Assembly: GCF_003815775.1 (NCBI RefSeq)
Contig: NZ_CP033926.1
Location: 1,736,001 to 1,800,000, forward strand
Direction: 5' to 3'
Length of the DNA stretch: 64,000 nucleotides
Source of the DNA: Chryseobacterium joostei
GTDB lineage: Bacteria; Bacteroidota; Bacteroidia; Flavobacteriales; Weeksellaceae
Of the stretch, positions 1-9,300 are shown in pieces. The notes below the pieces were generated by a model that made no database searches, was not told the DNA's origin, and worked only from the letters and a program-made list of their open reading frames with translations. The position numbers and the translations under genes are program-made. The first letter of the stretch is position 1. Every line of letters starts with the position of its first letter.

Positions 1-291
1 GCCAAGTACGCCCGTATTTTTGAATATAAAAAATTCTACGAGGCAAAAGGTGATGTAAGGATTAAGACCAATGAAGGGCAAAGATTTGCCATGCAAAGTA
101 TTTATTGGGATCAAAAGAAAAATAGAATCTATACGAAAGATACAGTGTATGTAACCATGGAAGACGGCTCTACCCTAGTAGGCGCCAATGGGATGACTGC
201 TAAAGATGACTTCTCTGAATATACATTTTACAACAACTCAGGAGATTTCAGTTCAAAAAGACTTTCTGAGAATAAAAAAACGACTCCTTAA
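1..291 (+). CDS. lptC: LPS export periplasmic protein LptC, C-terminal part
   Basis: The reading frame is open from the first base, so the gene starts outside the window; 96 residues remain. They look like the C-terminal half of the LptC beta-jellyroll: short strands with the pattern YEAKGDVRI, an IYWDQKKNRIYT segment, and a closing SEYTFYNNSGDF motif, as in the short LptC proteins of Bacteroidetes. LptC is anchored in the inner membrane and hands lipopolysaccharide from LptBFG to LptA. The stop codon lies two bases before anmK, so the two are probably co-transcribed. The assignment rests on motif resemblance of a fragment. Confidence 0.72.
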   Translation, partial: AKYARIFEYKKFYEAKGDVRIKTNEGQRFAMQSIYWDQKKNRIYTKDTVYVTMEDGSTLVGANGMTAKDDFSEYTFYNNSGDFSSKRLSENKKTTP

Positions 292-293
292 TC

Positions 294-1337
294 ATGAAAT
301 TTCGGGTTATCGGGCTTATGTCCGGAACAAGTCTGGACGGCTTGGATATTTGTCTTGTAGAGTTTAAGAAACAAGACAGATGGACCTTTGAGATCCTAAA
401 TGCCGATACCCTGCCCTATTCCACAGATTGGGAGAATAAGCTTAGAAACTCTATTCATCTTTCCGTAGACGACCTGTTGGAGCTCCACTCGGAGTATGGC
501 TTTTATTTGGGACAACAGGTGAAAGAATTTATTGAAAAATATCAGCTTGAAGATATTGACATGATTTCATCTCATGGGCATACGGTTTTTCATCAGCCTC
601 AAAGAAAATTCACCCTTCAGGTCGGAGATGGCAGAGCTATCAAACTAGAAACGAATTTACCCGTTATCTATGATTTCAGAAGCCAGGATGTTTTGATGAA
701 AGGAAACGGAGCACCTTTGGTACCTATTGGTGATGAGCTTCTTTTTTCAGAATATGGTGCCTGTCTTAATCTGGGTGGATTTTCAAATATCTCCCTTCAA
801 GACAATGGGAAAAGAATAGCCTTTGATATTGCTCCTGTTAATATTATTTTGAATACTCTAGCCAGGCAGCTCGATAAAGGTTTTGATGAAAACGGCGATC
901 TTGCAAGAAAAGGAAAAATAAATGAACGTTTACTCAACCAATTTAATTCCCTGGACTTCTACCAACAGTCTCACCCAAAATCTTTGGGTATAGAATGGTG
1001 CAATCAGCATGTATTTCCATTGCTTGAAAACATAGAACCACTAGAGGCACTTGCTACTTTTACAGAACATATTGCCCAGCAAATTTCAAATACCATCAAT
1101 AAAAATAAGATTAAAGATATATTGATAACCGGAGGAGGTGCCTATAACACCTTTTTAATAGAAAAAATAAAGGCAAAAACAAAATCTGAGGTAATCATCC
1201 CTGAAAAGGAGATCATTGATTATAAGGAAGCTCTGATCTTTGCATTCATGGGTGTTTTAAAAATAAATAACGAGATAAATATCTTATCTTCAGCCACAGG
1301 AAGCACTTCTGACCACAGCTCAGGAGTCATTGCTTAA
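294..1337 (+). CDS. anmK: Anhydro-N-acetylmuramic acid kinase AnmK
   Basis: This 347-residue protein begins with the nucleotide-binding GLMSGTSLDGLD motif (residues 7-18) and carries the other ASKHA-fold blocks of AnmK: SSHGHTVFHQP, NGAPLVPIGDELLF, LNLGGFSNIS and ITGGGAYNTFLI. AnmK phosphorylates and opens 1,6-anhydro-MurNAc released by lytic transglycosylases, giving MurNAc-6-phosphate for peptidoglycan recycling in the cytoplasm. The length fits the family (about 350-370). The ATG follows the lptC stop by two bases and a strong hairpin terminator follows the gene. Confidence 0.95.
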   Translation: MKFRVIGLMSGTSLDGLDICLVEFKKQDRWTFEILNADTLPYSTDWENKLRNSIHLSVDDLLELHSEYGFYLGQQVKEFIEKYQLEDIDMISSHGHTVFHQPQRKFTLQVGDGRAIKLETNLPVIYDFRSQDVLMKGNGAPLVPIGDELLFSEYGACLNLGGFSNISLQDNGKRIAFDIAPVNIILNTLARQLDKGFDENGDLARKGKINERLLNQFNSLDFYQQSHPKSLGIEWCNQHVFPLLENIEPLEALATFTEHIAQQISNTINKNKIKDILITGGGAYNTFLIEKIKAKTKSEVIIPEKEIIDYKEALIFAFMGVLKINNEINILSSATGSTSDHSSGVIA

Positions 1338-1354
1338 CAGTACAATTTACAGCA

Positions 1355-1388
1355 TAAAAAAACCTTCATTTTCATGAAGGTTTTTTAT
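1355..1388. terminator. Bidirectional terminator between anmK and the SRPBCC gene
   Basis: An inverted repeat (AAAACCTTCAT / ATGAAGGTTTT, four-base loop) is flanked by A-runs on the left and T-runs on the right, so it can end transcription of anmK from the left and of the convergent SRPBCC gene from the right. Confidence 0.85.
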
Positions 1389-1391
1389 TTA

Positions 1392-1781
1392 TTATTTATA
1401 AGCTTCGATCTTATCTGTCAACGTATTGATAAAGTTCTGTAATGGTTTTTCTACCATCATTTTGATAAATGGATTGAATTTTCCTTCAAACAACATCTGA
1501 ACTTCAGTCTGGTTCTCATTGATAGGATTTAAAGTTGCTGTTAATGAAAAATCCAAGCTTGAGCTTGCAGACTTCAAAATAGCTTTTTGGTCAGTTACTT
1601 CATCTATTTTCAATGCAATTTCCGGCATCCCCTGCAGTCCAAACTTAAAGCCATTATCTTTTGTTTCAAATTTTTGAAGACCGTCTGGCATAAAATCTTT
1701 GTAATTTTCAGGCGTTTTCAATAATTCCGACAGCTCTTTAGATGATTTATTGACAATAATTTTTCGTCCTTCTAAATTCAT
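1392..1781 (-). CDS. SRPBCC-fold (START-like) small protein
   Basis: A 129-residue cytoplasmic protein without signal peptide or membrane segment. Its layout, an N-terminal strand, the NYKDFMPDG helix region, a run of alternating beta strands and a long amphipathic C-terminal helix ending in LTDKIEAYK, is that of the SRPBCC/polyketide-cyclase helix-grip fold, which binds hydrophobic ligands. The ligand cannot be told from the sequence. It converges on anmK. The start ATG is preceded by an A/T-rich stretch without a recognisable ribosome binding site, as is usual for this phylum. Confidence 0.7.
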   Translation of the reverse strand: MNLEGRKIIVNKSSKELSELLKTPENYKDFMPDGLQKFETKDNGFKFGLQGMPEIALKIDEVTDQKAILKSASSSLDFSLTATLNPINENQTEVQMLFEGKFNPFIKMMVEKPLQNFINTLTDKIEAYK

Positions 1782-1816
1782 TTTTTATTTTTGTTTTTAG
1801 TTTCTTACTTCTTACA

Positions 1817-1882
1817 AATGTATAAAGTTTTTTGAACGAAAAAAAATTATTAATACCTAAGCATCCTGAGAAACTTAAAAAA
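1817..1882 (+). pseudogene. Vestigial copy of the NUDIX gene 5' end
   Basis: About 65 bases match the first bases of the NUDIX gene at 2671-2736. The copy keeps the ATG and first five codons (MYKVF), then has lost one base (G) so that the frame runs into TGA; six substitutions follow, several of them non-synonymous. The similarity ends near 1882. It looks like the original or duplicated start of the NUDIX gene, separated from the intact gene by the 1913-2476 gene. Confidence 0.75.
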
Positions 1883-1912
1883 CTAAATAATCATTGATAA
1901 TTCAATTAAATC

Positions 1913-2476
1913 ATGAAAAAAAATAGAAGCCTGCCTAAATTCCTAATAGCTCTTGTTCTTTTTATTCCTGCTTACGGCTTTTCACAAACCTATCTTGATG
2001 TAGAAAAGTATAAATCTAAAATAGGGGCTCCTATAAATAATATACTAAAGAACTTCAAGCAAAAGAAGATTGAACAAGAATCTTTTGGAATAAGCATTAA
2101 GTCTGTTCATATTAATAAGTATTACTATCTCTCTTTTCTGGAGACAGAAGATAATGATAAAGTGGGCAGTATTAATTTTTATAGCAAAATTAAACTAGAC
2201 AAACAATATACAAGTAAAAACTGGTATGATATTGTAAAATATTATTCGGATAAATTAAAGCTGATTGAAATAAACGTGGTGGTTCGAGGGCAGCTAAATA
2301 AGTTTAACGAATATAATGAAGCTATAAAATTTTTGCAAAGTCAAAATACAGATGATCTGGATGTTTATATGGCCTCTTTCAATACGGATGATTACCTTAC
2401 TTATCATTTTATGATTAGTGAAGATGTATTATATTATAAGATTGAAAGAACGGATAATCAGGAGAATGCTGATTGA
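1913..2476 (+). CDS. Secreted protein of unknown function
   Basis: I do not recognise this 187-residue protein. Residues 1-25 form a typical Sec signal peptide (basic MKKNR start, hydrophobic core, cleavage near GFSQ-T). The mature part is lysine- and tyrosine-rich, with no cysteines, no further membrane segment and no repeats. It sits between two copies of the NUDIX gene start, which suggests that it arrived by insertion or local duplication. The coding stretch is more A/T-rich than its neighbours. Likely periplasmic or surface-exposed; function open. Confidence 0.6.
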   Translation: MKKNRSLPKFLIALVLFIPAYGFSQTYLDVEKYKSKIGAPINNILKNFKQKKIEQESFGISIKSVHINKYYYLSFLETEDNDKVGSINFYSKIKLDKQYTSKNWYDIVKYYSDKLKLIEINVVVRGQLNKFNEYNEAIKFLQSQNTDDLDVYMASFNTDDYLTYHFMISEDVLYYKIERTDNQENAD

Positions 2477-2671
2477 TAATATAAATGTTCCTAAAGCCCG
2501 CAATAGAACGTAAAAATAAAGCTCTTAAGCAGAACATATTGTGCTTTATTTTATATATTTGCGAATATATTGTAGCGAAGAGAAAATAAAACATGTCGGA
2601 ATACCGGCATATTTTCACATCTTTACAAAACCCATTTTACTGATTATCAATACCCTCAATAAATATTAGAA

Positions 2672-3283
2672 ATGTATAAAGTTTTTGTGAACGAAAAAAA
2701 ATTATTGATATCTAAGCATTCCGAGGAACTTGAAAAAAACCTTGAGTATGAAAGTTTCACCACTTTAGAAATTGCATTGGATCTTCTGGAGAATACTTCT
2801 GTAAAGGAACTTAATGTTTTTGGAGAGAATATTGATGAGATCTGGCACGAGTTCCAAAAGCTATTCAGAATTATAGAAGCTGCAGGCGGCCTTGTGAATA
2901 ATCCCGGAGGAGAAATGCTTTTTATCAAAAGATTGGGTAAATGGGATCTTCCGAAAGGAAAAATGGAGAAAGGAGAATCCAGGGAAGAGTCTGCCATAAG
3001 GGAAATTGAAGAAGAAACCGGACTGTTAGATGTAGAGCTTGCAGAATTCATTAATACTACCTACCATATCTATATAGAAAGAAATGGTGACAAAATCCTG
3101 AAATGTACCCATTGGTTTGAAATGAATTTCGATGGAGAAGATACTTCAAAACCACAGATAGAGGAAGGAATTACTGAAGTTGCCTGGAAAAACACCACTC
3201 AGATTGAAGATGAAGTTTTCCCAAGCACATTCCAGAATATTAAACTTATTGTAAGGGAGTTCTGGGATTCAAAGGCTAAATAA
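2672..3283 (+). CDS. NUDIX hydrolase
   Basis: A 203-residue protein with a perfect Nudix box at residues 96-118, matching GX5EX7REUXEEXGU (G96, E102, R110-E111, E114-E115, G117), which binds the metal-pyrophosphate of a nucleoside diphosphate derivative. An N-terminal extension of about 70 residues precedes the catalytic domain, as in several Bacteroidetes NUDIX proteins; its role and the substrate are unknown. No signal peptide. The 3' end overlaps the convergent murF by 8 bases. A decayed copy of its first 65 bases lies at 1817-1882. Confidence 0.88.
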   Translation: MYKVFVNEKKLLISKHSEELEKNLEYESFTTLEIALDLLENTSVKELNVFGENIDEIWHEFQKLFRIIEAAGGLVNNPGGEMLFIKRLGKWDLPKGKMEKGESREESAIREIEEETGLLDVELAEFINTTYHIYIERNGDKILKCTHWFEMNFDGEDTSKPQIEEGITEVAWKNTTQIEDEVFPSTFQNIKLIVREFWDSKAK

Positions 3284-4547
3284 ATTCTATTACCCTTTCC
3301 AGAGCTATTCCTCTTGATCCTTTCAGTAGTATATTTTCTGAGTGAATTTTATGCTGTTTAAGGTATTCAATCAAAGCAGATGTATTTTCAAAAGCAAGAT
3401 CTGAAAGATTGATTGCCTTAAAATATTTTCCTACTGTAATAATTTCGTTAAACTTAAGCTCCTGAGCCAGATTAAGGATATTCTGATGCTCTTTTTCACT
3501 CTCAGCACCCAATTCCAGCATATCACCAATAATAATGGTTTTACTGCCCTCAAAAGTGATAAAGTTATTCAATGAAGCAGTCATCGAACTTGGGTTGGCA
3601 TTATACGTATCCAAAACTAATGTTCTGTTCTCTTTCTTTACGACCTGTGAGCGCATATTTGTTGGCGTATACTGCTCTACAGCATGCTTTATTTTTTCAA
3701 AGCTAATTCCGAAGTGAAGCCCAAGGCTTGCCGCAGCACACAGATTGGTAAAGTTATATTCCCCGGTTAACTTTGACACCGCTTTTTCACCCTGATAAAT
3801 CAACCCTACAAAATGATCCTCTGAAAATGCTTCAAAATCATAATCTGCACTTTCTTTTCCAAATGTAATGGTGGGAGAATATCCCTCTGTTTTTTCAACC
3901 TGAATAGGGTCATTTTCATTAACAACAATGGTTTGATGATTCTCCTTAAGGTAAGTATAAAGCTCAGACTTTCCTTTAATCACTCCTTCGAAGCCTCCAA
4001 ACCCTTCCAGGTGAGCTTTCCCAAAGTTCGTAATATATCCAAAATCAGGTTTTGAAATTGTACAAAGGAACTCTATTTCTTTCTGATGATTTGCTCCCAT
4101 TTCAATCACAGCCATTTCGTGTTCCGGCTTGATGGAAAGAATGGTAAGAGGAACTCCAATATGGTTATTCAGGTTCCCTGAGGTATACTGTACATTAAAT
4201 TTTTCAGAAAGTACAGCATGGATCAGTTCCTTTGTAGTAGTCTTACCGTTGCTTCCTGTAAGCCCAATAAAAGGAATATTAAGCAAACTTCTATGATGAA
4301 TAGCCAATTGCTGTAGGAATTCAAGGGTAGATGGAACATAGAAAATATTCCTTGCTTTATTTTCAAATTCAGATTGTTCAACAATTACAGCCAATGCACC
4401 CTCATCAATGGCTTTTTCTGCCAATGTTGCTGCATTAAAGTTATCACCGGAGAAAGCAAAAAAGATGTCATTTTCGCCTATTTTTCTGCTATCGATTGTT
4501 ACTTTATTGGCCTTCAAAAATAAAGGATAAAATTGTTCTATATTCAT
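3276..4547 (-). CDS. murF: UDP-MurNAc-tripeptide--D-Ala-D-Ala ligase MurF
   Basis: This 423-residue Mur ligase carries the ATP-binding GLTGSNGKTTTKELI loop (about residues 95-109), the central-domain segment VIEMGANHQKEIEFL and the DTYNANPSSM motif of MurF. It adds D-alanyl-D-alanine to UDP-MurNAc-tripeptide, the last cytoplasmic step of the peptidoglycan precursor. The length is slightly below the E. coli enzyme (452). It lies downstream of gldJ on the same strand but is separated from it by a terminator and has its own TATTTTTG box four bases before the ATG. Confidence 0.95.
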   Translation of the reverse strand: MNIEQFYPLFLKANKVTIDSRKIGENDIFFAFSGDNFNAATLAEKAIDEGALAVIVEQSEFENKARNIFYVPSTLEFLQQLAIHHRSLLNIPFIGLTGSNGKTTTKELIHAVLSEKFNVQYTSGNLNNHIGVPLTILSIKPEHEMAVIEMGANHQKEIEFLCTISKPDFGYITNFGKAHLEGFGGFEGVIKGKSELYTYLKENHQTIVVNENDPIQVEKTEGYSPTITFGKESADYDFEAFSEDHFVGLIYQGEKAVSKLTGEYNFTNLCAAASLGLHFGISFEKIKHAVEQYTPTNMRSQVVKKENRTLVLDTYNANPSSMTASLNNFITFEGSKTIIIGDMLELGAESEKEHQNILNLAQELKFNEIITVGKYFKAINLSDLAFENTSALIEYLKQHKIHSENILLKGSRGIALERVIEFI

Positions 4548-4551
4548 AGTT

Positions 4552-4559
4552 CAAAAATA
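4552..4559 (-). promoter_or_regulatory. -7 box of murF, four bases before the ATG
   Basis: On the minus strand TATTTTTG is followed by AACT and then the murF ATG. It fits the Bacteroidetes -7 consensus TAnnTTTG. A clear -33 TTG is not seen; the region upstream is the gldJ terminator hairpin. The spacing would place the transcript start at the start codon. Confidence 0.55.
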
Positions 4560-4560
4560 A

Positions 4561-4593
4561 AAAACCTTCCGAAAATCCGGAAGGTTTTTTTTA
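4561..4593. terminator. Terminator between gldJ and murF
   Basis: Inverted repeat AAAACCTTCCG / CGGAAGGTTTT with a short loop and A/T runs on both sides. On the minus strand it ends the gldJ transcript just before the murF promoter box. Confidence 0.8.
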
Positions 4594-4612
4594 AGTATTT
4601 TTTTGATAAATA

Positions 4613-6214
4613 TTATCTTCTAGTTCTAGCTTTCTCGTTGGTTCTAGCATCCTGTGCAACACGGAAACCAATCCAACCATAAGCTCTACCTTGATTTTTA
4701 TATCTTCTTTGTCCCGGATCCAGCCAATATGCTGTATCTTGCCAAGATCCTCCTTTTACTACTCTAACATCGTTAGAAATTCCAGAAGTTCTATCTTTAC
4801 CATCTTTCTGCATTTTCACTCTACCATTAGCATCTACAACAAAGCTTTTTCTAGGAGAGTTATACATATCGAATCCAGAAGCAGAATCTGAAGCTCTGTA
4901 ATACTCTAGAGAAGACTGTCTGTCTCCATCTCTATAGTTTCTGTAGTCAGCGATTGTTTCTCTTTCGAATTGCCCAGGAAGTCCTTTATATACTAATCTT
5001 CCGTCAGCTAATGTATCATATTTAATAGTACCTTCATCTACCATTTTGTAAGTTCCGTCTCCGTTTCTTACAATAGCCTGAGGCATATTTCCTCTGTAGT
5101 AATTGAAGTCATTATAATCTTCATCAATAATAGGTCTGTAGACATCAGCAGTCCATTCTGCAACGTTACCATACATACCATAGATTCCTAGGTCGTTAGA
5201 TGGATATTGTCTTACGTCTGAAGTTTGTGCAGATCCGTCATTTTTCCATCCTGCGATACCAGAATAGTCACCTTTACCCATTTTAAAGTTTTCAAGGAAC
5301 ATTCCTCTCTCCTTTCCTTTGGTACCTCTTAATCTTTCGATTTCAGGTTTTTTACCTAGGTATTGGTTGTATTCTCTGTTTTTAGCCATACCAAGAGCTG
5401 CATATTCCCATTCCACTTCTGTTGGAAGTCTGAATTTCTGAACCATTGCAGAATTTGGAGCTCTGTTTGCAGATAATAATCTCTGGTTGGTTGTTTTCAT
5501 ACCAGATTTTTGCTGCATTCTTTTTTCGTTGATATACCCTTGCATTTCAGGATCATTCGCTTTGAATTTATCCATGTTGAATGCAGTACCTCCTTGGTTA
5601 TTGGATTCATTGATGTACAAATCCTTAGCAATAACACCTGCCTGCATCAAAGCTTTTTCATTCGCTCTGTCTGTAAGCCATTCACAGTATCTGTTTGCCT
5701 GAGTCCAAGAAACACCTACAACCGGATAGTAATCGAATTCCGGAGAACGTAGATAGGTCTCATTATAATCGTTTCTAGCTAGTTTGTTGTCCCATAATAA
5801 GGTATCCGGTAAAGCACCGTTATAAATTTCCTTAAAACTTGGGTCACTTGGAGGGAATACATACTTCAACCATGTAAGGTATTCGCGGTATTCGTAGTTA
5901 GTAATCTCAGTTTCTCCGATAAAGAATGAACTCACCTGCATTCTTCGCGGTGTGTTATTCCAATCGTGCATAACATCATCTTTCACTAATCCCATTGTAA
6001 AAGTTCCACCTTCTACATATACCATTCCCGGCCAACCCTTCTGCTTCTGTTGCTTTCCTGCAAAAAACCAACCCTGTTTTTCGTTTGGCTTCCAACCCGT
6101 TTTACTGACAAATTTTTTGGTACCACCACCTTTGCTGGTTCCGGACCCGCCACAACTGGTTAATGCAAGTGTAGAACTTAATGCTATTAATGAAAACAAC
6201 TTTAGTTTTTTCAT
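4613..6214 (-). CDS. gldJ: Gliding motility lipoprotein GldJ
   Basis: From the ATG at 6214 the product is 533 residues. It begins with a lipoprotein signal (MKKLKLFSLIALSS...LTSC, lipobox cysteine near residue 20); an ATG 21 bases upstream would put seven extra residues before it. The body is an FGE-sulfatase (SUMF1-like) domain: GMVYVEGGTFTMG at its start, the VVGVSWTQANRYCEWL block, and a closing VVKGGSWQD...GWIGFRVA block. GldJ is an outer-membrane lipoprotein needed for gliding and for a stable type IX secretion motor. Its position head-to-head with porU and next to murF supports GldJ rather than the related GldK. Confidence 0.92.
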   Translation of the reverse strand: MKKLKLFSLIALSSTLALTSCGGSGTSKGGGTKKFVSKTGWKPNEKQGWFFAGKQQKQKGWPGMVYVEGGTFTMGLVKDDVMHDWNNTPRRMQVSSFFIGETEITNYEYREYLTWLKYVFPPSDPSFKEIYNGALPDTLLWDNKLARNDYNETYLRSPEFDYYPVVGVSWTQANRYCEWLTDRANEKALMQAGVIAKDLYINESNNQGGTAFNMDKFKANDPEMQGYINEKRMQQKSGMKTTNQRLLSANRAPNSAMVQKFRLPTEVEWEYAALGMAKNREYNQYLGKKPEIERLRGTKGKERGMFLENFKMGKGDYSGIAGWKNDGSAQTSDVRQYPSNDLGIYGMYGNVAEWTADVYRPIIDEDYNDFNYYRGNMPQAIVRNGDGTYKMVDEGTIKYDTLADGRLVYKGLPGQFERETIADYRNYRDGDRQSSLEYYRASDSASGFDMYNSPRKSFVVDANGRVKMQKDGKDRTSGISNDVRVVKGGSWQDTAYWLDPGQRRYKNQGRAYGWIGFRVAQDARTNEKARTRR

Positions 6215-6379
6215 AGTCGATATAAATATTTTCAAGAGTACAAAGAAAAAATAAATTATTCAATAAATCAAATAAAGATTTGATTTTTTTGAAAAACGTT
6301 AACAATTTAATTTTATTGTATCACAATTTAATTCTAAATTTTTGATTTATTTTGTAATTTAGCAATTTCAATAATAAAC

Positions 6380-9300
6380 ATGAGACGAAAAATCACGCTT
6401 TTATCCTTAATCGCTTTTACATCAGCACTTTACGCTCAAAGAAACACCATAGAATGGAGTGGTTCCAAAATTCAGGATTTTGGTGACACAAAAATAAATC
6501 TTCCAAATTTCAAAAATGAAGGTTTTTCTTTCAGCCAAAATAATGTTTTTATCGTAACTAAGCAAAAAATAGGAGAAAACCAGCTAAAGATTTCAGACTT
6601 TACCTGGGACAGTGTTTCTAACCAGGATTTATTTGAATTAGACAAAAGTAGCCTTCCTGATCATGATATTGCAGATGTTGTTTATTATACACTAGATGGA
6701 GAAAGATATGCAAGTATTAATGTTGCTTTATTTAAAAATGTAAAAGGACGTATTCAAAGACTGTCTTCCTTTAATGTTTCAGAAGCTTCTACTCCATTGA
6801 ATACTTCCGGGGGTGTTAATAAAATAGGAACAGCCGGTAATCCATTGGCGAGTGGTAACTTTTACAAAATAAAAGTTGACAAGTCCGGAGTATTTAAAGT
6901 GACAGCACAATTTTTAAGAGATAATGGAATCAATCCATCTTCTGTAAATCCAAAAAACATGAGAATTTACGGAAATGGTGGAAATATGCTTCCAGAGTTC
7001 AACCAAGACCCAAGATACAATTCATTACAAGAAAATGCCATTCAGGTAGTAGGTGAAGATGACGGGGTATGGAATGATAGTGACTATGCTCTTTTCTACG
7101 CACAGGGTCCGGATGGATATAATCTTTATGATACTTCCAATGGAAATGGTATTAAGAGAAAAGAAACCAGATCTGACACCAGTAACAATCTGAAAAATAT
7201 ATATGATGATTTTTCATATTATTATATCAACTTTGATAAAGGTATGGGAAAAAGGGTTCAGACTATTGACGGAACTCTCCCTCCACAGTTGATTACAAGG
7301 TATGACAACTACCAGGTCATCAACAATGATCAGAAAAATCTTCTGAAAGTAGGAAGAACATGGGTAGAAGATTCTCCTTTCAGTTCTGAAAAGGTAATCA
7401 CCCTTACTACCAACTCTCCTATTCAACCCAATGACCTCATCAGATATAGAACGCGAGTAATAGGGTACAGATCCCAACAGAACTCCATTGAGATTAAACT
7501 CAATGATCTTCCTGCGTTTTCTCAAACTGTATCTACTGATACAAGTAGCTACCAATATACTTTCTTCCCGATATTATATTCTGGAACCACTACCAACCTT
7601 ACAGGAAACCAGATTACCTTTAAATATAATCCGGATATTGCCAAAAACCCTAACGGAACATTCTACCTTGACTATGTTGAAGTACAGTATAAGGAGAATC
7701 TAGCTTTTAATGGTACTCAGATGAACTTCAGGGATTATTCTCTTCTAAGTGGAAGTAGTACAAACTATGGATTTAGTGTCTCCAATGCATCCAGTCTGGA
7801 ACAGGTATGGGATGTTACAGATATTACCAATGCTAATAGAAGAGTAAATAAAGCGGGAGCAGGATCTTTTAACTTTGGTTATATTGCTGCCGACCAGAAC
7901 TTCAATAATGAGTTTGTAGCCTTTCGTGCAGATGCAGCTTATACCCCACAGTTTGTAGGGAGAATCTCTAATCAGAATCTTTCTGCATTGCAGGCAATAG
8001 ATTATCTGATCCTTACTGTACCTGAAATGATGGGACAGGCACAAAGACTTGCCAATTATCATCAGACAAAGAATAACTATAAGGTAGAAATTGTAGATGT
8101 AAACAAGATCTATGAAGAATTTGGGAATGGAAGCAAAGACCTTACTGCTATAAGAGATTTCGTAACCAAGCTGAATACTCCGGCCGGAAGACTGAAGTAT
8201 GTATTTATCCTTGGTGACACATCCTATGACTATAAAAACAGGGTTCCAAATAACACCAACGTTGTTACTTCTTATCAGAGTGAGCACTCTTCAGATTATA
8301 TAGCTTCATTCGTTACGGATGACTATATTGTAATGACTCAACCACAAACAACCTTATTTGTTGAACATAATTTACCGGATCTTCCTGTAGGTAGAATTCC
8401 GGCAGCCAATATCACGGAAGCAGGGAACATGATTGACAAAACCCTGGCTTATTATAATTCACTTCCGGGACAATCCAGTCCTTTTGGAGAGTGGCGTATG
8501 CGACTTGACTTCGTAGTGGATGATAATGGAGAAGGCGGAGGACCATTCCATAATGTAATGAACAACACATTATCCGGTCTTTTTGAGCAACCAGGTGTGC
8601 AAGGGCTTAAGGAGTATAATGTCAAAAAATTATATCAGGATGCCTTTACGATTCAAAGTACATCAGGAGGGCCAAGATATCCACAGGTAAACCAGGCTAT
8701 ATCTAATAGTATAGGAAACAGTCTTTATCTGTTTTATTTCGGACATGGGGGAATCAACGGTTGGGCACAGGAAAGAGTATTAACAAGTACTGAGATCCAG
8801 AACTCCAATAACTTCTCTAATGTATACAGTAGGTTCCCGCTTGTATCCACAATAACCTGTGAATTTACCTTATGGGATGAACCAGCAACAAATTCTGCGG
8901 GAGAACAATTCATGAAGCTTAAGCAAGGAGGTCCGGCTTCTATGATTACTTCCAGCCGTGCCATTGGGGTAGATTACGGACGTGACTTTACAGATGTATT
9001 TACAAGAAATATATTCAAATTAACAAGTGATGATTTTAATACCCTAGGGTATGCACACTTAAATGCAAGAAAAGAAAAAGGAGCCAACGCCAACCACTTA
9101 AGAGTAAATTTCCTGGGTGACCCTGCAATGAAATTAAGCAGACCTCAAAGATTATTAGCGATTGATAATATTGAAACTCCTGTTCCCGGATTAATCAGAG
9201 GATTAGACTTTGTGAAAATCAAAGGACACATCAATAATCCGAACGGAACCTTGAATAATACATTTAATGGTAGAGTTTCCATCAATATTTTTGATAAAAG

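Noticed and set aside
7745..8287. 180-codon minus-strand frame inside porU
   Set aside because: porU is intact and well conserved here; the antisense frame lacks any recognised motif.
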